64,000 bases of DNA from the NCBI GenBank assembly GCA_028622995.1, contig JAJQJQ010000011.1:4898001-4962000 (forward strand), written 5' to 3'. The notes under the pieces were generated by a model, which saw nothing but the letters and a program-made list of their open reading frames with translations, ran no database searches and was not told the DNA's origin. This stretch comes from Panagrolaimus kolymaensis (lineage: Eukaryota; Nematoda; Chromadorea; Rhabditida; Panagrolaimidae). The position numbers were made by a program, and so were the translations under genes. Of this stretch, positions 34,634 to 47,279 are shown piece after piece (positions within the stretch are counted from its first letter, which is position 1; each line of letters starts with the position of its first letter).

Positions 34634-37600
34634 ATGGCTCGCTTGCCTTTTAAACAATTGACGCCAGTGCTGGTATTGGCATTATTTTCAATATTGACCA
34701 CAGCTTTTGATCATGTAAGGTTAATTCAGCCAGCAGCACGAATATCAGAAAGAGGGTTTAATGTATCAAGAAAAGCTGAAAACTTTTGTCCAACAATAAG
34801 GCAGGAAAATGGTTGGTTTATTATTTTTTCTTTAAAATATTTTTCAACTTTTTATAAATTGTAATGTTTTAAAATCGCAGAACGCAAATTTTCTGAATGT
34901 TCCGCATTGTAAATTTTTTGCTTAATTCATTGATTCAACATAAGATTTTCTGAATCATCATTTTTGACGTAATACTTTTTTTTCTATTTCCGCGCCATTA
35001 GTACATAGTCTCATTTTGTCATCATCACATTATTTCCTTATCCTTTTTATTCATCCTTCTGTTGTCGTCATTGATTTCCAAAACTTTTCACATCTCATCC
35101 TTTTTTAAGACTCAAATGATCTTGACTTCTTTTTATTTATAAAAAAGATGGTTTTAATTTGACCTATTTGAAGCGCTTCTTCAAGACAAAACATGAATCG
35201 GCTTTTTTGTATTCGAATTTTCTATGAAATTTTTCTTTTAAAACGTTCAAAAAAAGACTTGTACTTCAGAAATCCACATTTGATTAGCCCTAATTTTATT
35301 TTACATTTTTTTCGATTGAATCTTTTTTTCTTTACATAACAAAACAAGGAGAGAGAAAAAGAAGAAGAAACTAGGGTAACGTTTGAAAACCAATGATTTT
35401 GATGTCAGAAAAAAATCATGCAAATTTTTATTGCTTTTTTGAGTTAAAGGTTCGTTATTATATTTTTGAATGAAGAAGGATTTTGTTTATCGCTTACCAA
35501 AAGGGTTTTTATGCCACTTAAAATGTATTTTTACTTTTATTTGTGACTATTGAAAAAAAAAGATAAAAAATTTTACTTTCTTTTTTCTCATTTTCACAAA
35601 TCTTTTTATTGTTTCTTCTTTTTTATTTATTACTCGGCAAAAAAGAAAAAATTATATAGATGCCACTGGTGTAACTATTACCCATTTTTTCGGCAAGTGG
35701 TCTACTTGCTAATCTAAACGGAATCATTTAGTACCACCGCGCGTTACTTTTTTTTGTGACAATGGCCTTGATCCAACTGGTGACAGAAAAGGAGCGGCGG
35801 CAAGGTCAGTATTAGTCAAAACGAAGGATAACGATGCAATTTTACTGAAGAATAAAAAAAAGAATCGACAAAAACCTAGGGTTTTGTATTTTTCTTTTTC
35901 ACAAAACCGTTAGTTACCTATTGTAAGAATAAATTCTTTTTATTGGCACATTTTTTTACTTCGAAAGAAATAAAAAGAGGAAAAATTGAGATTCAAGAGG
36001 ATGAAGAACACTTAGAAAAAAAAGTTTTTTAAATAAACTTTTGCGCTAATCTTGAAAGTGAAAGTTTTCATATATGACAAACTAGCTAATTTAAAATTTG
36101 TCAATGACTAATATCTCTTTATTAATTTTCTACATAATCTCTTAAAATCCATTACAAATTTGTTTCAATTTCTTAATTTTTACTAATTCGTTAGTCCATC
36201 GTCTTTGCTCTTTTCCTTTATTTTTTGTCATCGAAATTGCGGAAAATTTTTTATTCAAGAAAAAATTGGAATGCGGCCGAAATGAGGTCAAACGAAATTA
36301 AACTAACGAACATCAAAGTCAGTCAAGTCAAGTTAACCGTTTTTAAAACATTACAAAGACGAATTAAATTCAAATAAAAAAAATTCTTTTTACAAACAAA
36401 AAATTAATTTTGATTGCAGATGCAAAAAATATTATCAAATCTGGAAAATCTCTTGAATTTGTATGGTTTAACCCCTCAGCGGTTCAAGGATCATATAGGA
36501 TAGAATTACTAAATGCAAATTATGAATTAATTTCAACAATAAAAAAGTCAAAAAAATCAGCTGAATTTGATACAAATGGTTTATCCAAAGCTAAAATAGA
36601 TATTCCTAACAGTGAATGCAAGGATTGCATAATTCGCTTGGTTCAAAATACCCTTGATAATTCAGCTCAATTACTTAGTTGCGCTGATGTCAACATTCTT
36701 AATGGCAAGTTTTTAAAGTCAATAAGAGTCATAATAAAGCAAAAATGAAAATTTTTAGAATCACCCATCGTTGTTAAGAAATGTGAAGGTGATGAATGCA
36801 CAGGTATGTTTCTCTTTTTGAGATGGAACAAGAAAATAAATAAATTGTGATGTTTATAGTTGAATGCAGTAAAGATGAACAATGTGGAACAGGCAGTTGT
36901 GTAAATGGAAGCTGCTATTGCTTGGAAGGATTTTATGGTTCTAGTTGTCTCAAAGAATCACGTAAAACATTGCCTTTTCAAGTATAAAGACATAATAAAT
37001 TAATTATTTTTTAGGGTATTCTCCTCGTCAACTTGATTTACAAGAATTTACAGCTCACCAAGCTTCACCTGATTCAAAAAATAAATTATATTGGAGAATT
37101 GAAAAGGTAAAATAAAAAATTATACTTTTGGTCTTTTTCGAAATCGCCAAATTTTAGAATGAAATTGAAATGATTTTAAAATTCCCAACCAATACTTGGA
37201 CCGTTTTTGGTTTTCGCCCAAATAATGCTGTTGAAAAATGTCCTTGGTTGAATACAGGAAACAAGCAACTTAAAAATGATAATCAAGAAGATAATGGACT
37301 CACAGGATTCGATAAGCTAACTATTCGAAGAATTAATGATACCAAAGATAAACAACGTAAGCTTTTATATATTTATTTTCTTCCAAAAAGCAATTATTTT
37401 TTTATAGATGGTTGTGGTGAGAATGAATTATTTTCTAATTGTCCCGATTTTTCACGAGAATGCGAACCAAGTTGTGAATGGACATCCTTCCCTGAATCCA
37501 TTCCATCATGTCCTCGTGCTTGTGGACCTGCCCGTTGTGTTTGCCAAGAAGGCTTTGTTCGATCTGGTAATTCCAAAAATGAATGTGTTCCATTCAATGT

Positions 37601-40600
37601 TTGTCAAGAAGAAGTGGCAGTTGAATGTGGTAAAAATGAAACTTGGGCTAAATGTGGTACTGCATGCGAACCAAGTTGTACAACCATGTATGAAACTGTA
37701 AGTAAATGATTATTTAAAAAATAAAATAAAATTGAAATTTATTATTTAGGCTCCTTGCACCCATAAATGCCAACAACCCGCTTGCACTTGTGCAGATAAT
37801 TTTGTTCGATTTGATGGTGAATGCGTACATTGGAGCCATTGTCCTGCACTTGAACAAAAAGTTCTTCTCAAATCTGAATCTGAATCAAAAGAAGTTACAA
37901 CATCAACTACTTTGGCAGCTTCCACAACCGTAACTCCACCCACAGCTCCTGTAACATGGACATCAGAAGAGCCTTCAACTTCTAACGAATTTAAATGCGC
38001 CCAAAATGAAACTTTAAATGAATGCGGTCGAATTTGTGAAGCGGATTGTCTTTCAATTTTTGTTCGAGATGAATGTAATGAATGTGGAAAACCAGCTTGT
38101 GCTTGCACACAAGGTTATGCACGAAATGGAGGAGATTGGTAATAGCATTAAAGGATTTGATTTATAATCTTTTATTTCTTTTTTTAGTGTTTATTGGGGT
38201 GATTGTCCATTGGATGGAAGCGGACTCCAAACTGCTGCACCAAAAAGTACTATCAAACAATTGATTGAACAAACAAAACCCACAACCACTCTTATTCCTC
38301 CAACAACCACTGTCAAGGCAATTTCAGCTGAAAAGACGAGGAGCAACGATGATGAAATTAAGAATGAATCTACGGGCTCACCATCAGAAATTGTAGGAGA
38401 TCTTTGTTTTGGAGAATGGCGATGGCCTCGTGATTGTCGATCCAATTGTGATTATCGACTTTCATGGAATTTTGCTGATAGCAGTGATGAAATTGAATTT
38501 TCACTTGAAACTAAAATTTCTTCAAATTGGTGGAGTGGTGTTGGCTTTTCAAAATCTGGCACCATGAAAGATGCAGATTTGATTGTTGTTAAATCACATG
38601 GTGGTGTTTTATCTCTTCATGATATGCATAGCACATCTTATGGTAAGCATTCCATTCATAAATACTATAATCTCATCTCAAAGGTATTTTAGATACACCG
38701 AAAGACGATCCAATTAAAAATGTTTATACTCCAACAGTGGTTGGAACACATGTAAATGGTGTACTTCGTGCCCAATTTACTCGGAAACGTAACACCGGAG
38801 ATATCAACACTGATGCCATTTTTACCAATAAAGATTGCTTCCATTTCTTATTCCCAGTTTCGGGAGGAAGATTGGACGCTCAAGGAAATATTCTCAAACA
38901 TATGAATATCCCACATGTTAGTTCACAAGAAGTTTGCATCCAATCATGCGAACTTGATGTATCTGGTGAAAAAGAATCTGAACCAACATGTAATAATGAA
39001 TTTAAATTCCCTGATAATTGTAAAGGTGATGAATGCGAATATATTGCAAAATGGGATTTTAATGAAACTCGAGATGAAGTTCGATTTGAAGTTAAATCAA
39101 AAGGAGTTGGTCGATGGACTGGATTGGGAATTTCAAAGGATGGTGCCATGGCTAACAGCGATATTTATACTGGTTGGGTTTATAATGGTAAAGCATATGT
39201 TGTCGATCGATTTGCATATGGTCGTCAACTTCCCGCTATTGATCCAGCAGATCGTCAGGATTTATATGATATTGGTGGAAAAATTGAAGATGATTATCAA
39301 GTAAGTAGACTTTAAAACTTTCATATACTTAATTAAAAAATGATTATTTTTAGACTCTTTGGTTTTCACGTAAAATAGTTCCAAAAGATAAAACGACTGA
39401 TTATCGACTTGATGAATGTTATTACTTTTTATTCCCAATCGGTGGTGGTAGAGTTCTTGCTCGAAAAAGTACAGATTTTATGAACCCCAAAACTCCCATC
39501 GGTTATCATGATCTTAATCAACCTAAAGTTTCCAAAACTCAAATTTGTATTTGTGATGACAATGGTATTCCCGTTAAAGCAGTTCCATCCCGAGTTCGAG
39601 CTCGCCGTCAAGTGGCTAATCCATTTGAAGAGCGTGAAGAACCACCATTTGCTGGGCTCCCAGATATGGCTAGAATTGGGCAAATATCTATTGCTGAACT
39701 TACAGGAAAAGCAAAATATGACGTAAAAATGGATCCATTTGCTTGTAGCGATGTTACAGTTGTTAAAGTTCTTGATGGAGGAAAATCTCGTGTTGTAGAT
39801 GCTTTTGCACAAAGCAAATATGGTCTAGAACCCGATGAATTTTTCGGTGGCGAACAATCTTTCACCGATGTAAGCGCTTCCGAAGAAAATGGAGAAGCTA
39901 CCGTTTTAATTCGAAGACCTATTCGTTCTTCTGATGTTGCCGATCACCCGATACTGCCAGGAAAAGCCCAAATTTTCTTTGCTAATGGGCCGCCTGGAAA
40001 TTCACCCGTTCGAATAAGGTATGTACAAACAAACAAAAAAAGTATAACAACAAACAAATTTATTCTTTTGGATTTTAAAAATTTTCTTGGAATAATTGTC
40101 ATTTCAAAACTTTTTTAATCTTTTTGTATCACATCTTGAGGAAATTTTGTTTCTAATACTTCTTCGAGTGGTTGAAATTTTATTTTTTTAATTTGCAAAA
40201 TAGTAAGTTCTTTAGCGGCGCTGCTCATATTGAAACCATGTATTTGGATTTCTTCAATACTACCATTCCTGTTATCGCTGATCTTGAAGAGGAGGAAGTT
40301 CCAACCACAGTTGTTGTTTACACAACATTCCCAACAACAACCGAAGCCCCTATTGTTGAAACTCAAACGGTTAAAATTGTTGAAGCAACTCGTGTTACTC
40401 AAACCACTGAAACTATTGAAGAAACAGAAACAAGCGGATTTCCATTTCTTCTTCCTGAATCAACTGAAACCATGCCAACTATTAAAGTTCAACAAACTCC
40501 TCAAACAACCACAGAATCGAATATCATTGATGAAGCTGATTCAGGAGAGCATGAAGTTGTTGAACCAATTGTCCATTCAGGTGATTCTAACCCCACAATT

Positions 40601-42514
40601 CTTCATAGTGCTGAAATTGCTCCGTGTCATGGAAGTTATGTTTATCCACCACAATGCAATGAAAATTGTGTTTATGCTGTTAATTGGCAAACCGATGGCG
40701 CTAATGCTCATTTCAATCTCTGGGCTAAACTTAAACCTAAAATGTGGAGTGGCATTGGTTTCTCAACTCAAGGAACTATGGTCAGTTTCTATTGCATTTT
40801 TTAGACAAAATTAATATTAAAAATTTTTAGATGAATGCTGATGCGGTTGTTGTATCAGTTCTTGAAGATTCATCCGTTACAGTCATTGATCAATGGTCGC
40901 CAGGATATGGTAGACCTAAAATCGATGAATCCCAAGATATCTTTGGAGTTTCGACTCGTTATGTAAATGGACAATTAATGGCTAACTTTTCTCGAGCTCT
41001 CGCAACCACTGATGCTGGAAATGATATTGATTTAATGGAATGTCAATTTTTCCTATTTTTACAATCGGGGGGCCATCTCGAAGGTGGATCTAATGAAATT
41101 CGTAAACATTTTGAAACTCCTATCAGTAGCAGTTCGAGAATTTGTCTTGGAAAATGTGGAGCGAAAGAAGAAATCCCAACAACTTCAATGCCCATTGAAG
41201 GTGATGTGATAACCAAAAAAACTCATCAAAATGAAAACACCGTTCAACTTGCTGGAACCCCATCTTTAGTTATTCCAGCTTTGAAGCCTCCCACGCACTT
41301 TACTTATGATGCAATTCTTAAATTTAAGAACATTAAATATCGCGATGAATTGAAAGATATGAAATCCCCAGAAGCCGAAAAAACAGCTGTTGAAATTAAA
41401 AATCAATTAGGTGGGGCATTGAAAGAAAAATGGCCTCAACTTGAACGAATTGGAGTCCTTAATTTTGCTAAACCAGATACCACAGCTTATACCCGAATGG
41501 AATTTAATGGAAAAGATTCTCCAACAGCCAAGGAAGTTGAAACATATTTGAAACATCTAGCAACCGCTGGTAAAGTAGGTGAACTTGAAATTGATTCCAA
41601 TGGTTTAATGTTGAAAGAAGCCAAAACAAGTAAGTATATGTGGCAAAAAAAATTTAAATCAATTATGGCATCGAGACTTTATTGCACTCATAGCGATGGA
41701 TAGTAACAAAAGTTTCGGATTTTATTTTTTTTTGTTACTATCATAAAAGAGAGTAACATTTAAAAACGAAGATTAAATTTTTTTGTTACTATCCATCTGC
41801 ATGAGAACAGTAATGCCAATTTGTTTGTTTCGTGTGTTTATGGAACATTTAATATAATCTCATTTTTTTTAGAAGTTGAAAGTGATGAAGAAAGAGAATA
41901 TAAGGCTTTAATTGGATGGATTGTAATTGTTGTTGGCATATTACTTATCATAACTTTGATCCTTTGTTGTTGTTGTTGGAGTATTTGCAGGAAATCAAAG
42001 AGGAAGACATATGTAATTTTCTAAACTTTAATTTCATCAGTTAAAATAACCAAATTTTAGCCAGCAAAGCAAATGTCATTTGTACCTCCAACACACCATA
42101 ATTCATTTGCTGGGCCATATATTTCTGAACCAATTTATGATGCAAAACAAACTGATCGAACATTAAAGAGACCTCTCACAGGATCAGCATCTCCCCAAGG
42201 TTCATCTCCACAACCCAAGAATCACCCAGATGAAACGTAAGTTGGGAAATGACACAGAGCAATATTTTGTACTGAAAATTTTTTTTAGTCCAAAGGGCAT
42301 GGGCGAGACAACTTATCAAGAATGGTACAAAACGGTTAAAGATGTTCCATCAAATCATCAAGAATCTACTTTATCCACCGCAGTTTCAAGACCTCATTCA
42401 CGTATGTCAGCCATCAGCGGTAGTCCATTCATTTCTTATCCTAACGAATCGGGGTACTATACACTTGGAGGTGAAACTCGACTTCCTCCACCATCATATT
42501 ATCGACAATATTAA
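34634..42514 (+). CDS. Large TIL/DOMON/SEA single-pass membrane protein
   Basis: Sixteen exons: 34634-34811, 36420-36704, 36759-36803, 36860-36961, 37015-37106, 37158-37356, 37408-37697, 37750-38138, 38188-38642, 38693-39300, 39354-40018, 40204-40780, 40831-41629, 41873-42012, 42061-42236, 42289-42514; 1741 residues. Signal peptide; unnamed N-terminal domain (about 30-155); EGF-like Cys cluster (about 165-203); three TIL-type Cys-rich modules (about 300-550); Thr-rich linkers; four DOMON-like segments (about 610-1390) with the recurring WSGVGFSKSGTM, WTGLGISKDGAM and WSGIGFSTQGTM; a furin-like site RVRARR (about 970); a SEA-like module (about 1450-1555); one membrane helix (about 1575-1600) and a Pro/Ser-rich cytoplasmic tail. 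DOMON domains bind haem or sugars, and related proteins shape cuticle, but this gene's job is unknown. A TTTTTAG acceptor lies 4 bp before the ATG. Intron 1 is 1608 bp, and intron 2 needs a GC donor (AATG|GCAAGT). Confidence 0.85.
34812..36419 (+). other. Long first intron of the DOMON protein gene
   Basis: This 1608-bp intron is at least ten times longer than most introns here. I find no exon with proper flanks in it. Nematode first introns of this size often carry regulatory elements, but none could be recognised by eye. Confidence 0.6.
41683..41809. mobile_element. Small inverted-repeat element, GATAGTAAC family, copy A
   Basis: The element has 29-bp imperfect terminal inverted repeats (24 of 29 match; shared core GATGGATAGTAACAAAA at both ends) and an extra internal GTTACTATC/GAGAGTAAC pair. 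It lies within intron 13 (41630-41872) of the DOMON gene. The right two thirds (41734-41809) align with 50403-50480. No coding capacity. Confidence 0.75.
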
Positions 42515-44926
42515 CACGTCTTTGTCCAATTTTGTGCTCAATTTCTTCCACTAAAACATTTACCCTTTCAGTGATTTTTACTATTTGAGTGCCTTTTATA
42601 TCGATGACATTTTTATTATTAATTAACTTTTTTGTTTTATAGTTGTTTCTTTATCTCCTCGTTCCTTGCATTCCAAAAGTGTTATATTTTTTCTGTGAGT
42701 GTTGTCTGTTTCTAAAAAAAATATCCCATTGTCGCCTTAAAAAAATATATTTTTGTTTGTTTGATATGTGCTTCATTGAAAGCTTAAAATAAAAAAATTT
42801 ATTTTATAAAAACTCCTTTTAAAAAATAGAAAAAATAAATGGAAGGAAAAATAGCATAAAAACGGAAACTGACCAAATTTCCGGTGGTATAGTTTCCAAC
42901 AAACAACACAACAACAAAAAACTTTTTCGATGGTTGACTTTTATGACCCTTTTTTAGTGGTCCTCGCTTTTTTGACTTTGTTTTGTCAAAAGTATATTAA
43001 ATTTTCTGGTTAATAATTAAATTTTTTTTATTAAATTTCATTGTGTCCTTTGAAATTTATTAGTGGTATATGCTTTTTAAACAAAATTAAAAATGCTAAT
43101 AATAAATCCAATTATTTATTGATTACGAAAATGAAAGCTATACATACTTAGAAAAGCAATTCCTAGATAGATAATTCAACTTAATTTAATTTTTTTGTAA
43201 AATTATCGAGAATCATAAAAAGCAGTTAAAACAAAATTGGCTAAACACAGCAACTTTATTCATCCTTGCATTGTTTTAAAGTAAATAATTTTTTAGCTAA
43301 ATTTTCTTCTTCGATTTAAGGATTCGCAAACGTGATTATTTCGAGCTATTTAAATTTATTTTTTGCAAATTTCTCAGATTTTTCTGTATATTTCACTTAA
43401 TTATTATTAAAAAAAATTTAAACTTTGGTTTTTCTATTTACAGTTAATGTTCCAATTTATTATCCATTGAAGTTTTCAGGAATATTTTTTCTTTTCAAGT
43501 TAAAGAGCCATAAATAATACTATTCATTAAAGTTAATATTTGTTCCCAAAAAAATTTATAACTATATGTCATGGCGTTACCAAGGAGAGAAAAGAAGGAA
43601 AAAATGTGCAATTGCTTTTTTTCTTCCAATATTTTTTGTCAAATCCATGGTTATGAATTAGTTAAAGTTTTAAAAAGCTGCGTGTTTTTTTATTTTTGAA
43701 GTAGGTAGTCCCTGGCAGTCTCAAAGCCATCGAAGCTGTAAAGTCACTGTTTTGTTTCTACAAAAAGGAGAGTAAGAGACGCAAAAATTTCTCAGGGTTA
43801 TTGTTTTTAGGCCAACCACCTATTATGACACGCATAAACGATGTCCATTCATACGCGTGTTTGCTTCCCATTTTGTTGATGCTGATGATGGTGGCTTGGT
43901 TCATGAGAAACAGTTGTTTCACCTGAGCATGCTATCAGCGACAAAAACCAGGATGGCAATTTACAGAAATTGGATATTCTTCTTTCTTTGCCTTTTTTAT
44001 GCTTTTTGGCGGCGGTTCTTCATTAGCTTCCTATTCTTTTTGCTTTTTTAATAAATAGACTTTTCACATGAGGCACAAAAAGCGATGATATTATATATTC
44101 ATTTTAGGAAGAAAAAAAAGAAGAGAGAAAAAGTACTTGTTGTTATTGTTGCAAAAAGAACTGCTGCCATGCTCGAAAATGAACTGTTTTTCTATTGCTG
44201 CCTAAAAAAGAAAGAAGAAGACGATGTTAATTTAGCTCCTCCTTCCCTACCCGCGGGGGATTTGGAACATTGCTTTTCATTTCCAAAAAATAGCCGAAAA
44301 GCGATAATGCAATTGAGCGGGAGCCAAGCTTATTCTTCTTTGCCAATGAAGAGGCTCTTTTTCTTTCGTCTTTTCATCAACATGAAGAAAAAAACCTTTT
44401 ATCTCTTTTTAAACTCCATTTCCATGGATTTCAAGTTGGAAGCTAGCTTTATCTCTTGTCAAGATCGGATTTAGTTTTTTATTTTGAAAAATCTGCCTTT
44501 TTCAATTTTGTATGTATTAGATCTTTTTTATAGTTTAATTCTCAAGGGGAATCTCCAATCAACCTTTACATTCTTTTTAAACTCGGAAGCATTCATTCGA
44601 AAATTCTTTTTCTCTTTGTTTTTTTAAAATAAAAATATAGTATTCCCTTAACGTATGTGTTTTATTCCTGGCATATTTATTCCTTTTTTCTAAAAAGGTT
44701 ATACTTAAGAAAGCTTTTTGACACGCGAGGACATATGTCGGTGCCGCCTTCTCATTCATTTCTCTCACGCGTTCAAAATTTCTTCTTACCTTGAATATAT
44801 ATTTTTACATTTCGAAGATGACAAATTTCGTTATTTCTTTCTTCTCCTTTTTAAAAAAGCTAATATTTACCCTTCATTTTGAATAAAAATTTCAGATGCC
44901 TTGAAGCAAGAAGATTGCTTCTTCCA
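42515..44926. other. AT-rich intergenic region
   Basis: This holds the 3' UTR of the DOMON gene (AATAAA at 42788-42793) and the upstream region of the Ly6-like gene. No supported exon. The frame at 44085-44474 is low-complexity, Lys- and Phe-rich, and has no matching splice sites. Confidence 0.55.
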
Positions 44927-45864
44927 ATGCTGTACTTGTTTTCATTGCTTTTCATCTCTGCAATATATCCGTCCTTAATTTGGGCATTTCGAATTCCATT
45001 TGAGCTTGAAACTGAAATTTCAACAATCACTTGTCGAAAATGTGTTCAACTTTGGACGACGGATCCCAATTCGAATAATAATCCTTTAAGTTGTGGAACT
45101 CATTCTGAAACTTGCACAGGCAATGCTTGCTTTATGCGTAAGTCTTTCGAGGTGCAATTGCTAATGAAATATGTTATATTTTTTTAGGCCAGTGTAAGCG
45201 TTGCGGAATTTATCAATACATTTCAGGATGTGTGAAACTTTCAGCATGGCAATTACAAGATTTACAAATATCTCGACAAAAGGTCGAGTTATTAAATACT
45301 CGTGCCGGCGCTTCAATGCTTTGTGAAGATAATGTAAATCATGTAAGACATCTTTGAAATTAATATGTTATTAAAGTTAAATGTGTTTATTTTAGACGAC
45401 ATGCATTTGTAATAGCCGACACAGGTATATATATTTTTAATTAGCTCCCATGAGAATTACCAAGTTTTTGTTATGAATAAACACAATTATTTTTTTAAAT
45501 AAAAAAGAACCAAAAATTTGTGTAAATTAAAAGCACTTTCTGAGAATAAAAACTTTTGCATAAACAACCATAACTAAATAAGTAATACTGTACGTTACCG
45601 ATATTTTATAGATGCAATGATATTCATGCACGGGTACCATTTTCAACTTATTCTGGTTCATTATTTCGTGGAGTGGTGAATGTGGAAGCAGCCATCGCTG
45701 ATTTTGATCCAATAGTTCCACGACTTCAGCAACCTCGTCACATGTTTGCTTCACACTGGTATCCAGCATCTTCATCCTCATCCATTTCTATTGCTTCTAA
45801 ATTTTATCCATTTTTGAAGTTTATTACTTTTTTATCCGCCTTATTGCTGCTCAAATTATTTTAA
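44927..45864 (+). CDS. Ly6/three-finger-like protein with GPI-type tail
   Basis: Exons: 44927-45137, 45188-45342, 45396-45424 (29 nt), 45612-45864; 215 residues. A signal peptide (MLYLFSLLFISAIYPS) is followed by a Cys-rich region with CRKC, CKRC and a closing CIC...RCND pattern like the terminal C-x-C...CN of Ly6/uPAR three-finger domains. The sequence ends in a Ser-rich stretch and a hydrophobic tail (FITFLSALLLLKLF) with no cytoplasmic part, as in GPI-anchored proteins. The likely place is the outer cell surface; partner unknown. The start is the first in-frame ATG after a TTTCAG acceptor at about 44895, where trans-splicing may occur; an upstream exon is not excluded. The 29-nt exon carries two of the Cys codons. 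Confidence 0.75.
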
Positions 45865-46009
45865 TTATTTTTTATTCAAAAAAAGAAATTATTATTAAAT
45901 TAATTATAAGAAAACAAAAATATTATTACACATTTTTTTTGAAAGCTCCAAAAATGAGGCATTTGAAAGACATTTGCGAATTGATAAATTGATTAAAAAA
46001 TATTTTGTT

Positions 46010-47279
46010 TTACATTCTCCATCGTCGGAAATCTTCTGACGATCCATATCTCGATGGTAAATGAACAATTCTTCGACTTTGCGGTCTTCGTCGTCGTGTG
46101 TTTTGAGATCCTTCATGTTGGGCAATTTGGCTGAGTTCTCGAGATCTATTGTTATTTCTAAAGGTGGATGGATGCTGTCGACGGAAATCTGCGAGAATTT
46201 TCTTTAATGCTGATCGAAATTTAATTTCTTGTGATGCTTTGTCTCGATTATCATTTTCATAATAACCAGCTGATGGAACTCTCGATGCTGGCTTTCGACG
46301 AATTTCAGACGACCCCGGTTTTTGATAAAACGCCGAATCTCGGCCATATTCATCTGAAGAATATTGAACCTTTTGAATTTTTCGTTTGATTGCAGCGGGA
46401 TATTGTGGGTTTGCATATTTATCAAGATGATAAAATTTCGTTCGAGCATTAGCATTTCTCAAAAGTAAATTAGGAAGAATACCATATTCAGTTGGAGCTT
46501 GCGTTTGAGTTGATAGAGGAGGAGTTGTGGTTGGAGGATAGGCGGCAGTTGGGGAAAGGGTCATAGGAATTTTCTTCGGTCTAACAATTTCCGCTGAAGA
46601 AGCAGCAACATTTCCAAGCCTATCAATATACTGTGATGGAGGTCTTTGATTTGATCTCCATGATGAAGGATATTTAGCATCTAAAGAAACTTCATGCGAG
46701 GGTTTATTTTCTTTTTGTTTAAATTCAGTGAAGTGTTGTTGATACTGTAATCTCGTGGCATTTTCATTTTTTAATGCATTTTTAAACTTTTGAAGCCTAT
46801 CCGAGTTTTCTTCGCTACTGCTACGACTTTTAGTTTTAGCGGCAATTTTGGCTGCTTTGGCTTTTGCCTTTTCTGAAGCATATTTACCACCCACAGTTCC
46901 AACCACATTATCAATAAGTTGATTAGCCATTTGAGCCCAATAACTTTGTGGACCAAAAAAATTTGCAGCGTTACTTGGGATGGATACAAAATTTTTAGTT
47001 TCACTTTGAATAGGTTGAAATGGAGAAAAATAATGTTGAGAATATCGTGGCGGAAGTTTCCTTATTCTTGATGAAAGTGGACTATACGATGATGGTGTTT
47101 CTTGACTATTATTTTCATTCGAACGAGAAATTTCTAAAACATCAAAAGTTTTTATGATTAAATTAAAGCTTTGATCAAAGCATACCATATTTCCGGAAAG
47201 CTTCAATCCCGGAAGGAACCAATAAACATGCAATTAGGGTTGTTGAAACAATGTTGCCAAAGTTTAAGATGGATGCCAT
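46010..47279 (-). CDS. Unknown secreted, basic, low-complexity protein
   Basis: Exons 47279-47186 and 47133-46010; 405 residues. I do not recognise a family. The start MASILNFGNIVSTTLIACLLVPSG looks like a signal peptide. The rest is disordered: rich in Ser, Gln, Asn, Arg, Lys and Pro, with a TTTPP-type linker and many dibasic or tribasic sites. There is an Ala/Lys helix at about 135-155 (SEKAKAKAAKIAAK) and an Arg-rich end (RRRRPQSRR). Possible roles are a matrix or cuticle-associated protein or a precursor cut into peptides. The ATG directly follows a TTTTTAG acceptor. It ends 145 bp from the convergent Ly6-like gene. Confidence 0.75.

Noticed and set aside
44085..44474. Open frame of 129 codons upstream of the Ly6-like gene
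   Set aside because: Low-complexity Lys/Phe-rich sequence, no acceptor at its start and no donor linking it to the next gene.
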